Shown here piece after piece: positions 32,474 to 42,511 of a stretch of DNA of 64,000 nucleotides. The stretch is from Psychromonas sp030397575 (GTDB lineage Bacteria > Pseudomonadota > Gammaproteobacteria > Enterobacterales > Psychromonadaceae). The notes below the pieces were generated by a model. The model was not told the DNA's origin, did no database searches, and worked only from the letters and a program-made list of their open reading frames with translations. The DNA is taken from NCBI RefSeq assembly GCF_046250175.1, contig NZ_CP176468.1; one strand, given 5' to 3'. Within the stretch, counting starts at the first letter, position 1, and each line of letters begins with the position of its first letter. Position numbers and translations under genes: made by a program.

Positions 32474-34375
32474 TTGAAAAAAATATCTATTAAGTCACTT
32501 GCGGTTTCTGTCGTTATAAGTGTATTCGGTATCTTAAGTACTTATTCAGTTTCTTTGAAAGTAGCTAGTCAATTAAAGTCAGAAAGCGCTTTAAAAATAG
32601 AGAACACTGCAAAGCAAGTTTCATACTACCTTCAAGACTCTATCGATAAATCCCTTAATGATTTGCGTGGTTTACAAGCATTTTATAGTGTGGGTAAAGG
32701 TGGAATATCACAACTTGAATTTAATCGTTACATGGAAATTTTAGATATAAAAAGTCGTAATTACATTCAAGCTCTAAGTTGGGTTCCTTTAATTAAATCA
32801 GAACAAAAAAGTGAATATCTAGCGCGATTAAGAGCTGAATATCCTGGCTTTAATATTGTGCAACGAGACGAGAATGGTCAGTTAATTGTCAGTCCTGATA
32901 AAGATGAATATACCCCAGTAACTTATTTCAGTTCAATTCAATCAAACAAAAAAGCATTGGGTTACGATTTAAGCAGTAATGAGGTTCGTCGTAATTCATT
33001 AGAGTTTGCTAGAAATAGTGGCATGATGTCGACTACCGGTAAAATCAATTTAGTACGAGAAGCGGGAAGTTTGATTGGGGCATTAATTATTGCACCTGTT
33101 TATAACAAAGGTTTAGCAACCGACACTATCGAACAACGCATAAGTGCATTGCGCGGGTATGTGACGGGTGTTTTTAAAATCGATGTTTTGATGGAAAGCG
33201 CTAAAAAATATGCAGATATAAAAGGGCTTGAGCTCACTTTGCTAGATGTTGATGTTAACCATGTGGACTTGTTATATGGAATGGATACAACTTCTCACTT
33301 TTTTAGCTATGATTTAAAGGTACCTGAACGTCAATGGCAGTTGCATGTTTCATTAAATCAACAATTGATAGAAAGTCTTGAGTCTCCTCCTGTTATTAAG
33401 TGGGTTTTAGCTGGAGGTATTACGATTAGTCTATTACTTGGTATTGCTATCTACGCATTGCTTGTTTCCATTGAGCGAGCAAGAAGTATTACTCTCCTGA
33501 GTGAAGAACTAAAAAGTCAAAATAGTAGTTTAGAGAAAAAAGTAACACAACGTACTCAGTCTTTAGCGGATAAAAATTCGCAACTTAAAGAAAATGTAAA
33601 TATTTTGGAAAAACAACGAGTTTTACTTTCTCGATTAATGAAAGAGGCTGAACAAGCAAAGCTTAATACGCAAACATATGCAGAAGAGTTAGCTAGATCA
33701 AATAAAGAGTTAGATGAATTTGCTTATGTGGCATCACATGATCTAAAAGCTCCATTACGAGGCATCGACCAGTTAGCCACTTGGGTAATCGAGGACATTG
33801 AAGAGGGGAACTTAGAAGAGATCCCAGATCACCTTAAAATGATGAGAAATCGGATCGGGCGCTTAGAAAGTCTGTTAAATGACTTACTAGAGTATTCTCA
33901 AGTTAATCATCGGTCAGATAGTATCTCTGAAATTGATAGTAATGTATTAGTAAATGACCTATTTGTATTAGTTTCACCTTTGAATAGTTTTTCTTTAAAT
34001 ATTGAGGGGGAGTTACCTATCTTCTCTACGTTTAGAGCTCCTTTTGAGCAAGTAATACGTAACCTATTGAATAATGCGATTAAGCATCATCATAAAGAGT
34101 TGGGCTCGATTAGTGTTAATTGTGCGGATGAAGGTGATTTTTACCAGTTTAGTGTTACAGATGATGGGCCTGGTATCTCTGTTAAATACCAAGAAGAAAT
34201 TTTTAAAATGTTCAAAACACTCAAACCACGAGATGAAACGGAAGGAAGTGGCATGGGGTTAGCGTTAATTAAAAAAATAGTTGAGCATTACAACGGACGG
34301 GTAGAAATTGAGTCTAGTGAGGGTGAAGGCTGCACTTTTTATTTCACTTGGCCTAAAAACGTTTCAGATAAATAA
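32474..34375 (+). CDS. CHASE-domain sensor histidine kinase
   Basis: Membrane histidine kinase of 633 residues. An N-terminal anchor (residues about 7-27) and a second span near 315-335 flank a periplasmic CHASE domain (SLNDLRGLQAFYSVGK, YIQALSWVPLI). A cytoplasmic coiled coil follows, then HisKA with ASHDLKAPLRG, N-box NLLNNAIKHH, and ATP boxes DDGPGI and GSGMGLALIKK. The H-box style is that of kinases paired with Rcp1-like receivers, which is exactly what follows 29 bases downstream. Start is TTG 32474 eight bases after AAAGG; a longer frame exists but lacks a ribosome-binding site. CHASE ligands are often adenine-like or peptides; here unknown. Confidence 0.88.
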   Translation: MKKISIKSLAVSVVISVFGILSTYSVSLKVASQLKSESALKIENTAKQVSYYLQDSIDKSLNDLRGLQAFYSVGKGGISQLEFNRYMEILDIKSRNYIQALSWVPLIKSEQKSEYLARLRAEYPGFNIVQRDENGQLIVSPDKDEYTPVTYFSSIQSNKKALGYDLSSNEVRRNSLEFARNSGMMSTTGKINLVREAGSLIGALIIAPVYNKGLATDTIEQRISALRGYVTGVFKIDVLMESAKKYADIKGLELTLLDVDVNHVDLLYGMDTTSHFFSYDLKVPERQWQLHVSLNQQLIESLESPPVIKWVLAGGITISLLLGIAIYALLVSIERARSITLLSEELKSQNSSLEKKVTQRTQSLADKNSQLKENVNILEKQRVLLSRLMKEAEQAKLNTQTYAEELARSNKELDEFAYVASHDLKAPLRGIDQLATWVIEDIEEGNLEEIPDHLKMMRNRIGRLESLLNDLLEYSQVNHRSDSISEIDSNVLVNDLFVLVSPLNSFSLNIEGELPIFSTFRAPFEQVIRNLLNNAIKHHHKELGSISVNCADEGDFYQFSVTDDGPGISVKYQEEIFKMFKTLKPRDETEGSGMGLALIKKIVEHYNGRVEIESSEGEGCTFYFTWPKNVSDK

Positions 34376-34404
34376 TTTTTGATTTAAATATAAAGTGAGC
34401 ATGT

Positions 34405-34824
34405 ATGGAATATAGTGAAGTAAGCATTTTGTTGGTAGAAGATGATGACATTGATGCTAAAGCGGTAGAGAGAGGCTTTAAAAAATTAAAATTAGCTAAC
34501 CCTATTACTCGAGCAAAAAATGGAGTGGATGCATTAGCAATTTTAAGAGAGCCAGCTGCTTTAGTTCGCCCCTACATTATACTATTAGATTTAAATATGC
34601 CGATTATGGGGGGGGTAGAGTTTTTAAAACATATCCGTCAAGATGATAGGTTAAAAGACTCTATTATTTTTGTCTTGACCACATCTTCTGCGGATCAAGA
34701 TGTGGTAGCTGCTTACAATGAGAATATAGCTGGTTATATTGTTAAATCTGATGTGAAGGCTGGTTTTGATAAAGTCATTAAATTATTAGATTGTTATTGG
34801 CGAGTAGTGATGTTGCCCAAATAA
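34405..34824 (+). CDS. Single-domain response regulator, Rcp1-like
   Basis: Receiver-only regulator of 139 residues. The acidic pocket EDDD is at residues 12-15, the phosphorylation site is Asp62 in ILLDLNMPIMGG, with Thr/Ser in LTTSS and Lys in IVKSD. The N-terminal segment VEDDDIDAKAVERGF and the short loop style match Rcp1-type regulators that partner bacteriophytochrome-like kinases. No output domain, so it probably relays phosphate or acts by protein contact. Follows the CHASE kinase by 29 bases and is presumed its target. Confidence 0.92.
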   Translation: MEYSEVSILLVEDDDIDAKAVERGFKKLKLANPITRAKNGVDALAILREPAALVRPYIILLDLNMPIMGGVEFLKHIRQDDRLKDSIIFVLTTSSADQDVVAAYNENIAGYIVKSDVKAGFDKVIKLLDCYWRVVMLPK

Positions 34825-34903
34825 TGATGGGGAACATTGTTTTTATAAATGACAGCGTTTTATCTCGAATAATAAAAAAATACTCAACTAGGAAGAGGTT
34901 TTT

Positions 34904-37489
34904 TTGAAATTACAGCAAATTACAAAATCCAATAATGACATTTTGGAACATTGTGTAGAAAAATTAGCTAGGATTAATCAATCAGATTATGCCCTAGGTT
35001 TTTTAGTTGATGATGAATTGAATACACATAATGTTAATCTAGAATCTCGGGTTGTGATTGCACCTGATATGCTGTTTGAGCCCATTAAAAACCAGCTAAC
35101 CAAAGACTTAACTGATTACTTTATGGATAAAGATTGTATGGTAACTCCTTATTTCTACGATAAGGCAGTAGATCAAGTTGATGATGGGTTATTGAGTAAT
35201 AAGTACATTGATAATTTACGTTATATCCCAATCGGTGAAAGTGAAAATATTTACGCTATTATCGTGTTAGTGAATATAGCGTTGTCTTTTCATTCCCAAA
35301 AATTAATTGATGTAAATCCATTTCTATTAGCGACTATTACACTTTTAAAAAATCAAAAAAAACGCTTAACGCTATCTCCATCTGGGCTTGTTGAAAATAA
35401 ACTCAATACTTCATCTGATAACCAAAGCAAGCTTATCTTAGAATCTTTATTAACAAATACCTTTCACCCAGCGTTTATTTTTAATGATGAGTTTAAAGTA
35501 TTAAAATCCAACCTTGCAGCTCAAAGCCTTTTTAACTCAAATCTAGAACGCGGTTGGCCGTCTATTGAAAAGTTAGTTAATAGAACATTACCAAGTATTG
35601 CTTTTCGTTTATTAACTGTTATCACTAAATTCTTTTTCTTAGGCCACTTAGAAAAACAACAGTGGTCAAATGTAAAATTGGTTTTAAATGAACATCAGTC
35701 CATTCATGTTGATATTCATCTCTTTGATGTAAATTATTTAAATAGTCACTGTTTTGGATTAATGATCAATGAAAAAACGGAAGTGAGCATTAATCAAGAA
35801 ATTTATAATGCCAGTGTGCAAAGGTTCAATGCCTTAACTAGTGTTGTTCCCATGGCTATTTTGCAAACAGATAAAAACTTTAATTGTTCATACTCCAATC
35901 AAACTTGGGCTAAATATACTGGACAAAATGAGGAGCAATCATTAGAACAAGGCTGGCTTTCATCTATTAATAACCTTAACGCTAACGAACTCCAATTAGA
36001 GATTATACGATCGATTTCTCACTCTAATAATTATAAAGGCGAAATTGAATTGGTATCGCTAGTAGAACGTAATTTATGGGTGTCTATTAATGTTGTTGGG
36101 TTGTTTAATGATCGCTTTGAGGTGACTGGTTTCATTTTTACTATGATGGATATATCGGCAGAGCGAACCCACTCAAAAAAACTACAGAAAATGGCTAATT
36201 ATGATCACTTAACTGGGCTATCTAATCGCGCCTTTTTTACAGATAGATTAACATTTGCCCTGGCTCGAGTCCCACGTCACGGTATTAGTGCGTTAATGTT
36301 TTTAGACTTAGATCGATTTAAAAATATTAACGATACATTGGGGCACCATGTAGGTGATTTAGTCATTCAAGAGGTAGCTAAACGTTTAAAGTCGGTGGTT
36401 CGAGATGAGGATTCCATTGCACGTTTAGGGGGAGATGAATTTGCTATTATTTTCACTGACCTGATGACAGAAAGTGTTATTGCTCCTATTGCTAATAAAA
36501 TAGTGAGTGCAGTCAACTTACCTTTCAAGATCGAAGGTAAGTCTATGGTTCTCTCTTGCAGTGTTGGGGTGGCCATTGCGACAGAGCATAATGTGCAACC
36601 CAGCGATATTCTAAGAAAGGCTGATTTAGCATTATATGAAGCAAAAGATGCAGGGCGAAACCAATTTTGTTTTTATGAAGCTGGTTTTGAGAAGGATTTA
36701 TCGTTATTAAATTATTTGACTACAGACTTGAATAACTTAACACAATCTGGATTTTCTTTTGTATTACAACCTTTAATGCAAGCCCAGACAAAAAACATTA
36801 TGGGCTTTGAAGTGTTAGCTCGTTGGTCAAATGCCGAGTTAGGGATAATCAGTCCTGATATTTTTATTTTGGCAATGGAAGAGAATGGGCTAATTCAAGC
36901 TTTCTCTGAATGGTTATTTTACCAGGTTATTGTGCAAGTTAAATCGTGGATAGAACAAGATTTATTGGTTCACCCACAAAAAATAAGCCTGAATTTATCT
37001 GTTAAACAACTCCACCTTGTTGAATTTTCTGACTCAGTTATTGCATTGTTTAAAAAAGAAAAAATAGATCCAAGCTGGTTTACATTGGAAGTAACAGAAA
37101 CTGCTTTTATACAAGACCCTACGATTGCTGGAGAGAATTTAAGAAAGCTAAAAGAAGCTGGTTTTTTAATTGCCCTTGATGATTTTGGGACGGGTTACTC
37201 GTCTTTGGGTTTATTACGTCAAATGCCATTAAATTACATCAAAATAGATAAAAGCTTTGTAATGGATATTCTTCGAGACAATGAAGCTGAAAAAATAGTT
37301 TTAGCGATTATAGGCCTAGGTAAAATGCTTGAATTAGGTTTAGTCGCAGAAGGCGTCGAGGATATTGAAACCAAAGATTGGTTAATTGCGCAAGGTTGCT
37401 TGTGTCATCAAGGCTACTATTTTCATAAACCTTTAGCACAAAGTAATGCTTGTGAATTATTAAAACAATACAAAGTATCGAAACATTAA
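34904..37489 (+). CDS. PAS-GGDEF-EAL protein, bifunctional c-di-GMP enzyme
   Basis: Cytoplasmic protein of 861 residues. An N-terminal region (1-170) that I cannot classify, possibly GAF-like, is followed by one or two PAS domains, a diguanylate cyclase domain with RLGGDEFAIIF and the inhibitory RxxD site (RDED, five residues before GGDEF), then an EAL domain with FEVLARWS, EVTETAF, LDDFGTGYSS, KIDKSF and EGVED. The catalytic residues of both are present, so it could make and break c-di-GMP. The start is TTG 34904 after AGGAAGAGG. It follows the two-component pair with 79 bases between and may be their output, though it has no receiver domain. Confidence 0.9.
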   Translation: MKLQQITKSNNDILEHCVEKLARINQSDYALGFLVDDELNTHNVNLESRVVIAPDMLFEPIKNQLTKDLTDYFMDKDCMVTPYFYDKAVDQVDDGLLSNKYIDNLRYIPIGESENIYAIIVLVNIALSFHSQKLIDVNPFLLATITLLKNQKKRLTLSPSGLVENKLNTSSDNQSKLILESLLTNTFHPAFIFNDEFKVLKSNLAAQSLFNSNLERGWPSIEKLVNRTLPSIAFRLLTVITKFFFLGHLEKQQWSNVKLVLNEHQSIHVDIHLFDVNYLNSHCFGLMINEKTEVSINQEIYNASVQRFNALTSVVPMAILQTDKNFNCSYSNQTWAKYTGQNEEQSLEQGWLSSINNLNANELQLEIIRSISHSNNYKGEIELVSLVERNLWVSINVVGLFNDRFEVTGFIFTMMDISAERTHSKKLQKMANYDHLTGLSNRAFFTDRLTFALARVPRHGISALMFLDLDRFKNINDTLGHHVGDLVIQEVAKRLKSVVRDEDSIARLGGDEFAIIFTDLMTESVIAPIANKIVSAVNLPFKIEGKSMVLSCSVGVAIATEHNVQPSDILRKADLALYEAKDAGRNQFCFYEAGFEKDLSLLNYLTTDLNNLTQSGFSFVLQPLMQAQTKNIMGFEVLARWSNAELGIISPDIFILAMEENGLIQAFSEWLFYQVIVQVKSWIEQDLLVHPQKISLNLSVKQLHLVEFSDSVIALFKKEKIDPSWFTLEVTETAFIQDPTIAGENLRKLKEAGFLIALDDFGTGYSSLGLLRQMPLNYIKIDKSFVMDILRDNEAEKIVLAIIGLGKMLELGLVAEGVEDIETKDWLIAQGCLCHQGYYFHKPLAQSNACELLKQYKVSKH

Positions 37490-37557
37490 AAATTAATATT
37501 AACTCTTAATTTTAACAATAAGTTATATAACTTAACTATACTATTATAGATAGCGAG

Positions 37558-40500
37558 ATGCATGTGATTAGATCTAAAAATACACAACATAAAACACCTT
37601 CACATGTCGTGGGTATCGGTACTTCAGCTGGTGGTTTAGAAGCGCTACAGGAGTTCTTTGGTCATCTCCCATCTGATACAGGTGCCACGTATATTGTTGT
37701 ACAGCACCTTTCGCCTGACTATAAAAGTATGATGTCTGAATTGTTAAAAAAATACACGGATATGCCTATTTACGAAGTTTCCGATAGTATTGATATCGAA
37801 GCCAATGCTATTTATCTGATGCCACCTCGTAAGAATATGTTGATAACTGAAGGTAAACTTCTATTATCAGATCAGATGCCAGACCGGTTACCGTGTTTAT
37901 CTATTGATGTATTTTTACGATCTTTAGCTGAAGATCAGCAACATAAAGGGATTGGAATTATCTTATCCGGTACAGGTACTGATGGAACTCGTGGTATTCG
38001 CGCTATGAAAGAAGCCGGTGGACTAGTCGTTGTACAAAAAACTGACTCTGCAAAATTTGATGGAATGCCAACCAATGCCTATCAAACGGGGTTGGCCGAT
38101 ATGGTATTGTTACCAAGCGAAATGGGTAAAAGCCTAGTAGATTTTATTAACCACCCATCGATTAAAGGTGATGCGCCTGTGAGTTCTTTTACTGCCTCTG
38201 ATGCTGACAGTAAGGTATTAGAAGACATTTTCGATATATTAAAAAAGCAATCTTCAATTAACTTTGCGCAATATAAACCCTCTACAGTATCTCGCCGTAT
38301 CGAGCGTCGCCTGGGGATTAACCAGTTAAAAACACTAGATGCTTATTTACGATTATTGACTGACTCTCCAAGAGAAGTGTCTATTTTAAGTAAAGAGTTG
38401 TTGATCAATGTAACGCACTTTTTCCGTGATGATGAAGCCTTTGATAAATTAACATCAGTGGCAGTACATAAGGTATTAACTTCGGGGAATGGTAAAGACC
38501 CTATTCGTGTATGGATAGCCGGTTGTTCGTCAGGTGAAGAGGCTTATTCTATTGCTATCTTGTTTGATGAAGCAAAAGAGAAGTATAAAATTGATCGTCA
38601 AGTTAAAATTTTTGCAACGGATGTGGATGAAGATGCGATAGCAGAAGCTAGCACAGGTGTTTACGCTGCTGAAATAGTACAAGATATCTCTAAGAGTCGA
38701 TTAAATCGTTATTTTGAACCTACGGGCAATGCTTATGTTGTATCTGCTAAGCTACGTAAGATGGTTATATTTGCCCAACATAATATGATTGAAGATCCTC
38801 CATTTTCAAATATTAACCTGCTTAGCTGTAGAAATACGTTAATTTATTTCCAGCAAAATGCACAACAGAAAGTGTTTTTATCATTCTATTTTGCTCTACA
38901 GCAATATGGATATTTATTTTTAGGCAATTCTGAATCGTTAGGCGATATGGCTGTTCACTTTGATACGGTTGATGAGCGAACGCGTATTTTCCAAAAAGTG
39001 AGTGCGGCGCGTTTACCTGCAAAAGAACCTGCATCATTGAAACATAATGTAGCCACATCAGTGATATCGGCCAACTCCTCTACCAATATACACTCTTCAA
39101 GAATGGTGAGTAATAATAAATATAATATGGTGATGGAGCGTTTAATTGATCACTATGCTCCGGATTGTGTTGTATTAAATGAGCGTTTTGATGCTGTCCA
39201 TGTTTATGGTGATATGACCCCTTATACCAAAGGTTTAGGGCGAGGGAAAGTTAGTCTAAATATCAAAGATATGATTTGTGACGATCTTGCTATTGCGGTC
39301 TCTACCGCATTATACCGCAGTGAAAAGAATCAAGAAGATGTCTTTTATAGCGATGTTGCTTGTACTTTAAATGGTGTGCCAAGCTTCATTGACCTGGCTG
39401 TGTTTATGGTCAAGCAAAGTGATCATCAAAGTTCTCCTCGTTCGTATATTTTACAATTTATCGTGCACGAACAAGGTGATGTTATTAGAAAGTCACCTAA
39501 ATCAATCACCTTTGATGGTGGAGAGCAGTCTTTACAGCGCATTCATGACTTGGAGCAAGAGCTGGTTAAAAAACAAGAGCATCTACAAGTGACTATCGAA
39601 GAGTTGGAAACAACCAACGAAGAGCTGCAATCTGGGAATGAGGAGCTAATGTCTTCTAACGAAGAGCTGCAAAGTACCAATGAAGAACTACAGTCGGTCA
39701 ATGAAGAGTTATATACGGTTAACAGTGAATACCAAGAGAAAATATCGCAATTAACAGAAGCGAATATGGACTTAGATAACGTCATCAATTCTACGGATTT
39801 AGGTATTATTTTCCTTGATGAAAATTTAACTATTCGTAAATACACGCCACATTCAACTAACTACATTAATTTACGAACGTCGGATATAGGTCGTCCAATT
39901 CATCATATTTCTCATGAGTTAGATTACAGCGACTTCTTAACTCAAATTGGTAATGTTAGTACTAAAGGAGAAGTGGTAGAGCAGGATATACTCACTAAAG
40001 CGGGACAAACTGCTTTAATACGAATGGCGCCTTATGCGGTTAGTGATGATATGAGCGCATCAGCACAACATGGTGTGCTTATTACGATTACTAACATATC
40101 TAGGCTAAAGTTTGTGGAAAATGCGTTGGTGCAAGCACAGGAGCAATTTAAAGCGCTGTTAATTAATCGCTCGAAACGCTTACATCATCGTATTGAAGTT
40201 AATCAACATGTGACAGTGATGGTAGTGGATGATGATGCAGTGGATCGTTTACGAGTGCAAAGATACTTCAAAGCGTCTGAAGAGCGCTCTTATACCATTG
40301 TAGAAGCTAAAACCCTAGAAGAAGCCATAGAGTTAGCAGGGCGTATGAATGTAGATGTATGTTTATTGGACTATCAGTTAGGTCCAAACACTGCAGAAGA
40401 TTTTGTGAAAGCAATGAAGATCAAGAATATAGATACACCTATTATTTTATTATCAGGTCAAAAAGAATCGGTAATGGATAAATCCTTTCTTTCAAATGAA

Positions 40501-40623
40501 GTCATTGATGTGATTAGTAAAGACGAACTATCTAAGCCTTTATTGGTGCGTAGTATTGATTATGTGCTAGAGCGTCAAGAGATTAAAGACATTGTACAAA
40601 GGTTTGAAATTTCTGATCGTTAA
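37558..40623 (+). CDS. CheB-CheR-PAS fusion with C-terminal receiver domain
   Basis: Cytoplasmic fusion of 1021 residues. CheB methylesterase (GIGTSAGGLEA with the catalytic Ser, VQHLSPD, SGTGTDGTRG) is followed by CheR methyltransferase (YKPSTVSRRIERRL; SAM motif IAGCSSGEEAYS), a coiled coil of repeated EELQS/TNEEL heptads (about 690-735), a PAS domain, and a receiver (VMVVDDDAVDRL; phospho-Asp in CLLDYQLG, about 882-1000). Usual CheB-CheR-PAS fusions end in a histidine kinase; here only a receiver is present, so phosphate must come from elsewhere, plausibly the CHASE kinase upstream. No chemoreceptor gene is nearby. Confidence 0.9.
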   Translation: MHVIRSKNTQHKTPSHVVGIGTSAGGLEALQEFFGHLPSDTGATYIVVQHLSPDYKSMMSELLKKYTDMPIYEVSDSIDIEANAIYLMPPRKNMLITEGKLLLSDQMPDRLPCLSIDVFLRSLAEDQQHKGIGIILSGTGTDGTRGIRAMKEAGGLVVVQKTDSAKFDGMPTNAYQTGLADMVLLPSEMGKSLVDFINHPSIKGDAPVSSFTASDADSKVLEDIFDILKKQSSINFAQYKPSTVSRRIERRLGINQLKTLDAYLRLLTDSPREVSILSKELLINVTHFFRDDEAFDKLTSVAVHKVLTSGNGKDPIRVWIAGCSSGEEAYSIAILFDEAKEKYKIDRQVKIFATDVDEDAIAEASTGVYAAEIVQDISKSRLNRYFEPTGNAYVVSAKLRKMVIFAQHNMIEDPPFSNINLLSCRNTLIYFQQNAQQKVFLSFYFALQQYGYLFLGNSESLGDMAVHFDTVDERTRIFQKVSAARLPAKEPASLKHNVATSVISANSSTNIHSSRMVSNNKYNMVMERLIDHYAPDCVVLNERFDAVHVYGDMTPYTKGLGRGKVSLNIKDMICDDLAIAVSTALYRSEKNQEDVFYSDVACTLNGVPSFIDLAVFMVKQSDHQSSPRSYILQFIVHEQGDVIRKSPKSITFDGGEQSLQRIHDLEQELVKKQEHLQVTIEELETTNEELQSGNEELMSSNEELQSTNEELQSVNEELYTVNSEYQEKISQLTEANMDLDNVINSTDLGIIFLDENLTIRKYTPHSTNYINLRTSDIGRPIHHISHELDYSDFLTQIGNVSTKGEVVEQDILTKAGQTALIRMAPYAVSDDMSASAQHGVLITITNISRLKFVENALVQAQEQFKALLINRSKRLHHRIEVNQHVTVMVVDDDAVDRLRVQRYFKASEERSYTIVEAKTLEEAIELAGRMNVDVCLLDYQLGPNTAEDFVKAMKIKNIDTPIILLSGQKESVMDKSFLSNEVIDVISKDELSKPLLVRSIDYVLERQEIKDIVQRFEISDR

Positions 40624-40645
40624 CGTTCAACTATTGTGAAATCAT

Positions 40646-40677
40646 AAAGCGATTAGGGGGGAACTTAATCGCTTTTT
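40646..40677. terminator. Bidirectional terminator between convergent signalling genes
   Basis: AAAGCGATTA / TAATCGCTTT, a 10-bp perfect stem with a G-rich loop, followed by T on the plus strand and flanked by A on the other. It lies between the CheB-CheR fusion stop and the stop of the convergent GGDEF-EAL gene. Confidence 0.88.
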
Positions 40678-40678
40678 A

Positions 40679-42496
40679 TTAATGTCTGTATTCGAGTAAC
40701 TTGTTAAAAGTGATAGGGCGGCTAAAGTAGTAACCTTGAAATTTATAACAGCCTAATTCAATCAAACAATTCACTTCTTTTTCAGTTTCGACACCCTCTG
40801 CAATAACCTCCATATTAACGCTTTTCGCAAGTTGGATAATCATACTAATGATAGCTTTATTACTTTGATCTAAATGAATGTCTGTGACAAAAGAGCGATC
40901 TATTTTAAGTAAACTAGCAGGTAGACGTTTTAGGTAGGCTAGCGAAGAATAACCGGTTCCAAAATCATCAATCGCACAGGTTACGCCAAATTTTAACAGG
41001 GTATTTAAACCATCAATAGACCGCTCTAAATTCCCCATCATAATACTTTCTGTTATTTCTATTTTTAACGAAGAAGCGGGGATTTGATATTTGTTAACCA
41101 TGGCGATTACGTTGTTTACAAAGTCTCGTTTAGCAAGTTGTTTAGCGCTCACATTGATGGAGATTTGTTCGAAATAAGTAGGTAAAACACGTTGTCTTAA
41201 ACGTTTTATATCTCGGCATGCTTGCTCTAATACATAGTTGCCTATTTCAATAATTAAATCACTTTCTTCAGCAATAGGGATGTAAACTGCGGGCGACTCA
41301 TAACCTCGTGTTGGATGATTCCATCTTAACAATGCCTCTGCACCTATCATGTTATATAGATGATCGAATTGTGGCTGGTAATGTAATTCAAAGTCATTAT
41401 TGATTAAGGCTTGTTTAATCTCCTTGGTATAACGTATATGTTGGTTAAGTTGTTCTGACATAATTAATTTATAAGCGAGGGCTTTATCTTTGGACTTTTT
41501 AAATGCTTCATACATCGCGATGCTGGCATTTTTAATAATATCTTGAGCTGTTTTACTGTTATCGGTAAATCGTTCATAACCAATAAAACAAGATAAAGAG
41601 AAGTTCCCTTCTGCCAGCTCAAAAGGGTGTTCAATGGTATGGATGATTTCAGCGATAATATCGCCAATGATAAGTTGTGCTTTCATCTTGTTTGCTGGTA
41701 AATGGTCAATAATTAAAATAAATTCATGACCATTAAAGATCGCAATAGTGGTCTCTTTGTCCGTAGAGTTTTTAATTCTATCCGCTACTTGTCGTAATAC
41801 TTTATCGCCAACATGATAACCAATTGCATCATTAATACTTTTGAAATTCATTAAATTAATGGATAGCACATAACCTGTCTTTTTTTCTACTGTGGTTGCT
41901 TGGATAGCTTTAGTTAAGCAACGTTGTACTTCCATTCTGTTATATAAACCAGTTAAATCATCATGGGTAGCTTGATAACGAATTTGCGCCTCCACCTCTT
42001 TACGCATTTTAATTTCAAATACCATAGTGTGGTAATTGATAGAGGCGATACAACTATTAGTGAGTTTATTAATAACTTGCGGTAAGGCGCTTTGAATCTC
42101 TTTACTAAGGGCATTTCTTCGCTCAATAATAAAGACTCCAAATTCACCTAGTTTAAACAAATAATAAAATGATGAGTTGAATTGGGTAACTTCTGAGTCA
42201 ATATTTTTTTCGAAAAAATCAGTGACTAAATTCATTAACTGCGATGATTGATTAGTGTTGATTCCCTCTTTTCTACTGGGGAAACTTAAAAAATGTTGAA
42301 TAGAAGCGTCGTTATTTAGTTGGTATACAGGCGTGCCTTGCTTATCTTGCATGATGAAAATATGGTTATTAGTGGTATTCAAACATTGCCCAGCAAGGTG
42401 TAAGAATGTGTATAACATTTTCTTTAAATCAGTTTCTTCACCAATGGCTAATACTAATTGGTGCTGAATCGACATAATGTGCATCGCTGTATTCAT
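40679..42496 (-). CDS. c-di-GMP phosphodiesterase with degenerate GGDEF domain
   Basis: Protein of 605 residues without a membrane span. An N-terminal ~170-residue region (possibly GAF-like) precedes a GGDEF-fold domain whose signature has decayed to NGHEF (IAIFNGHEFILI), so cyclase activity is unlikely. The EAL domain is intact: GAEALLRWNHP, ISINVSAKQL, ITESIM, IDDFGTGYSS, KIDRSF, EGVETEK and FQGYYFSRP. The role should be to degrade c-di-GMP with the dead GGDEF as a GTP or partner sensor. It is 15 bases after the FIST gene on the same strand, so the sensor probably controls it. Confidence 0.92.
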   Translation of the reverse strand: MNTAMHIMSIQHQLVLAIGEETDLKKMLYTFLHLAGQCLNTTNNHIFIMQDKQGTPVYQLNNDASIQHFLSFPSRKEGINTNQSSQLMNLVTDFFEKNIDSEVTQFNSSFYYLFKLGEFGVFIIERRNALSKEIQSALPQVINKLTNSCIASINYHTMVFEIKMRKEVEAQIRYQATHDDLTGLYNRMEVQRCLTKAIQATTVEKKTGYVLSINLMNFKSINDAIGYHVGDKVLRQVADRIKNSTDKETTIAIFNGHEFILIIDHLPANKMKAQLIIGDIIAEIIHTIEHPFELAEGNFSLSCFIGYERFTDNSKTAQDIIKNASIAMYEAFKKSKDKALAYKLIMSEQLNQHIRYTKEIKQALINNDFELHYQPQFDHLYNMIGAEALLRWNHPTRGYESPAVYIPIAEESDLIIEIGNYVLEQACRDIKRLRQRVLPTYFEQISINVSAKQLAKRDFVNNVIAMVNKYQIPASSLKIEITESIMMGNLERSIDGLNTLLKFGVTCAIDDFGTGYSSLAYLKRLPASLLKIDRSFVTDIHLDQSNKAIISMIIQLAKSVNMEVIAEGVETEKEVNCLIELGCYKFQGYYFSRPITFNKLLEYRH

Positions 42497-42511
42497 TTAG
42501 CAGTTAAATCC

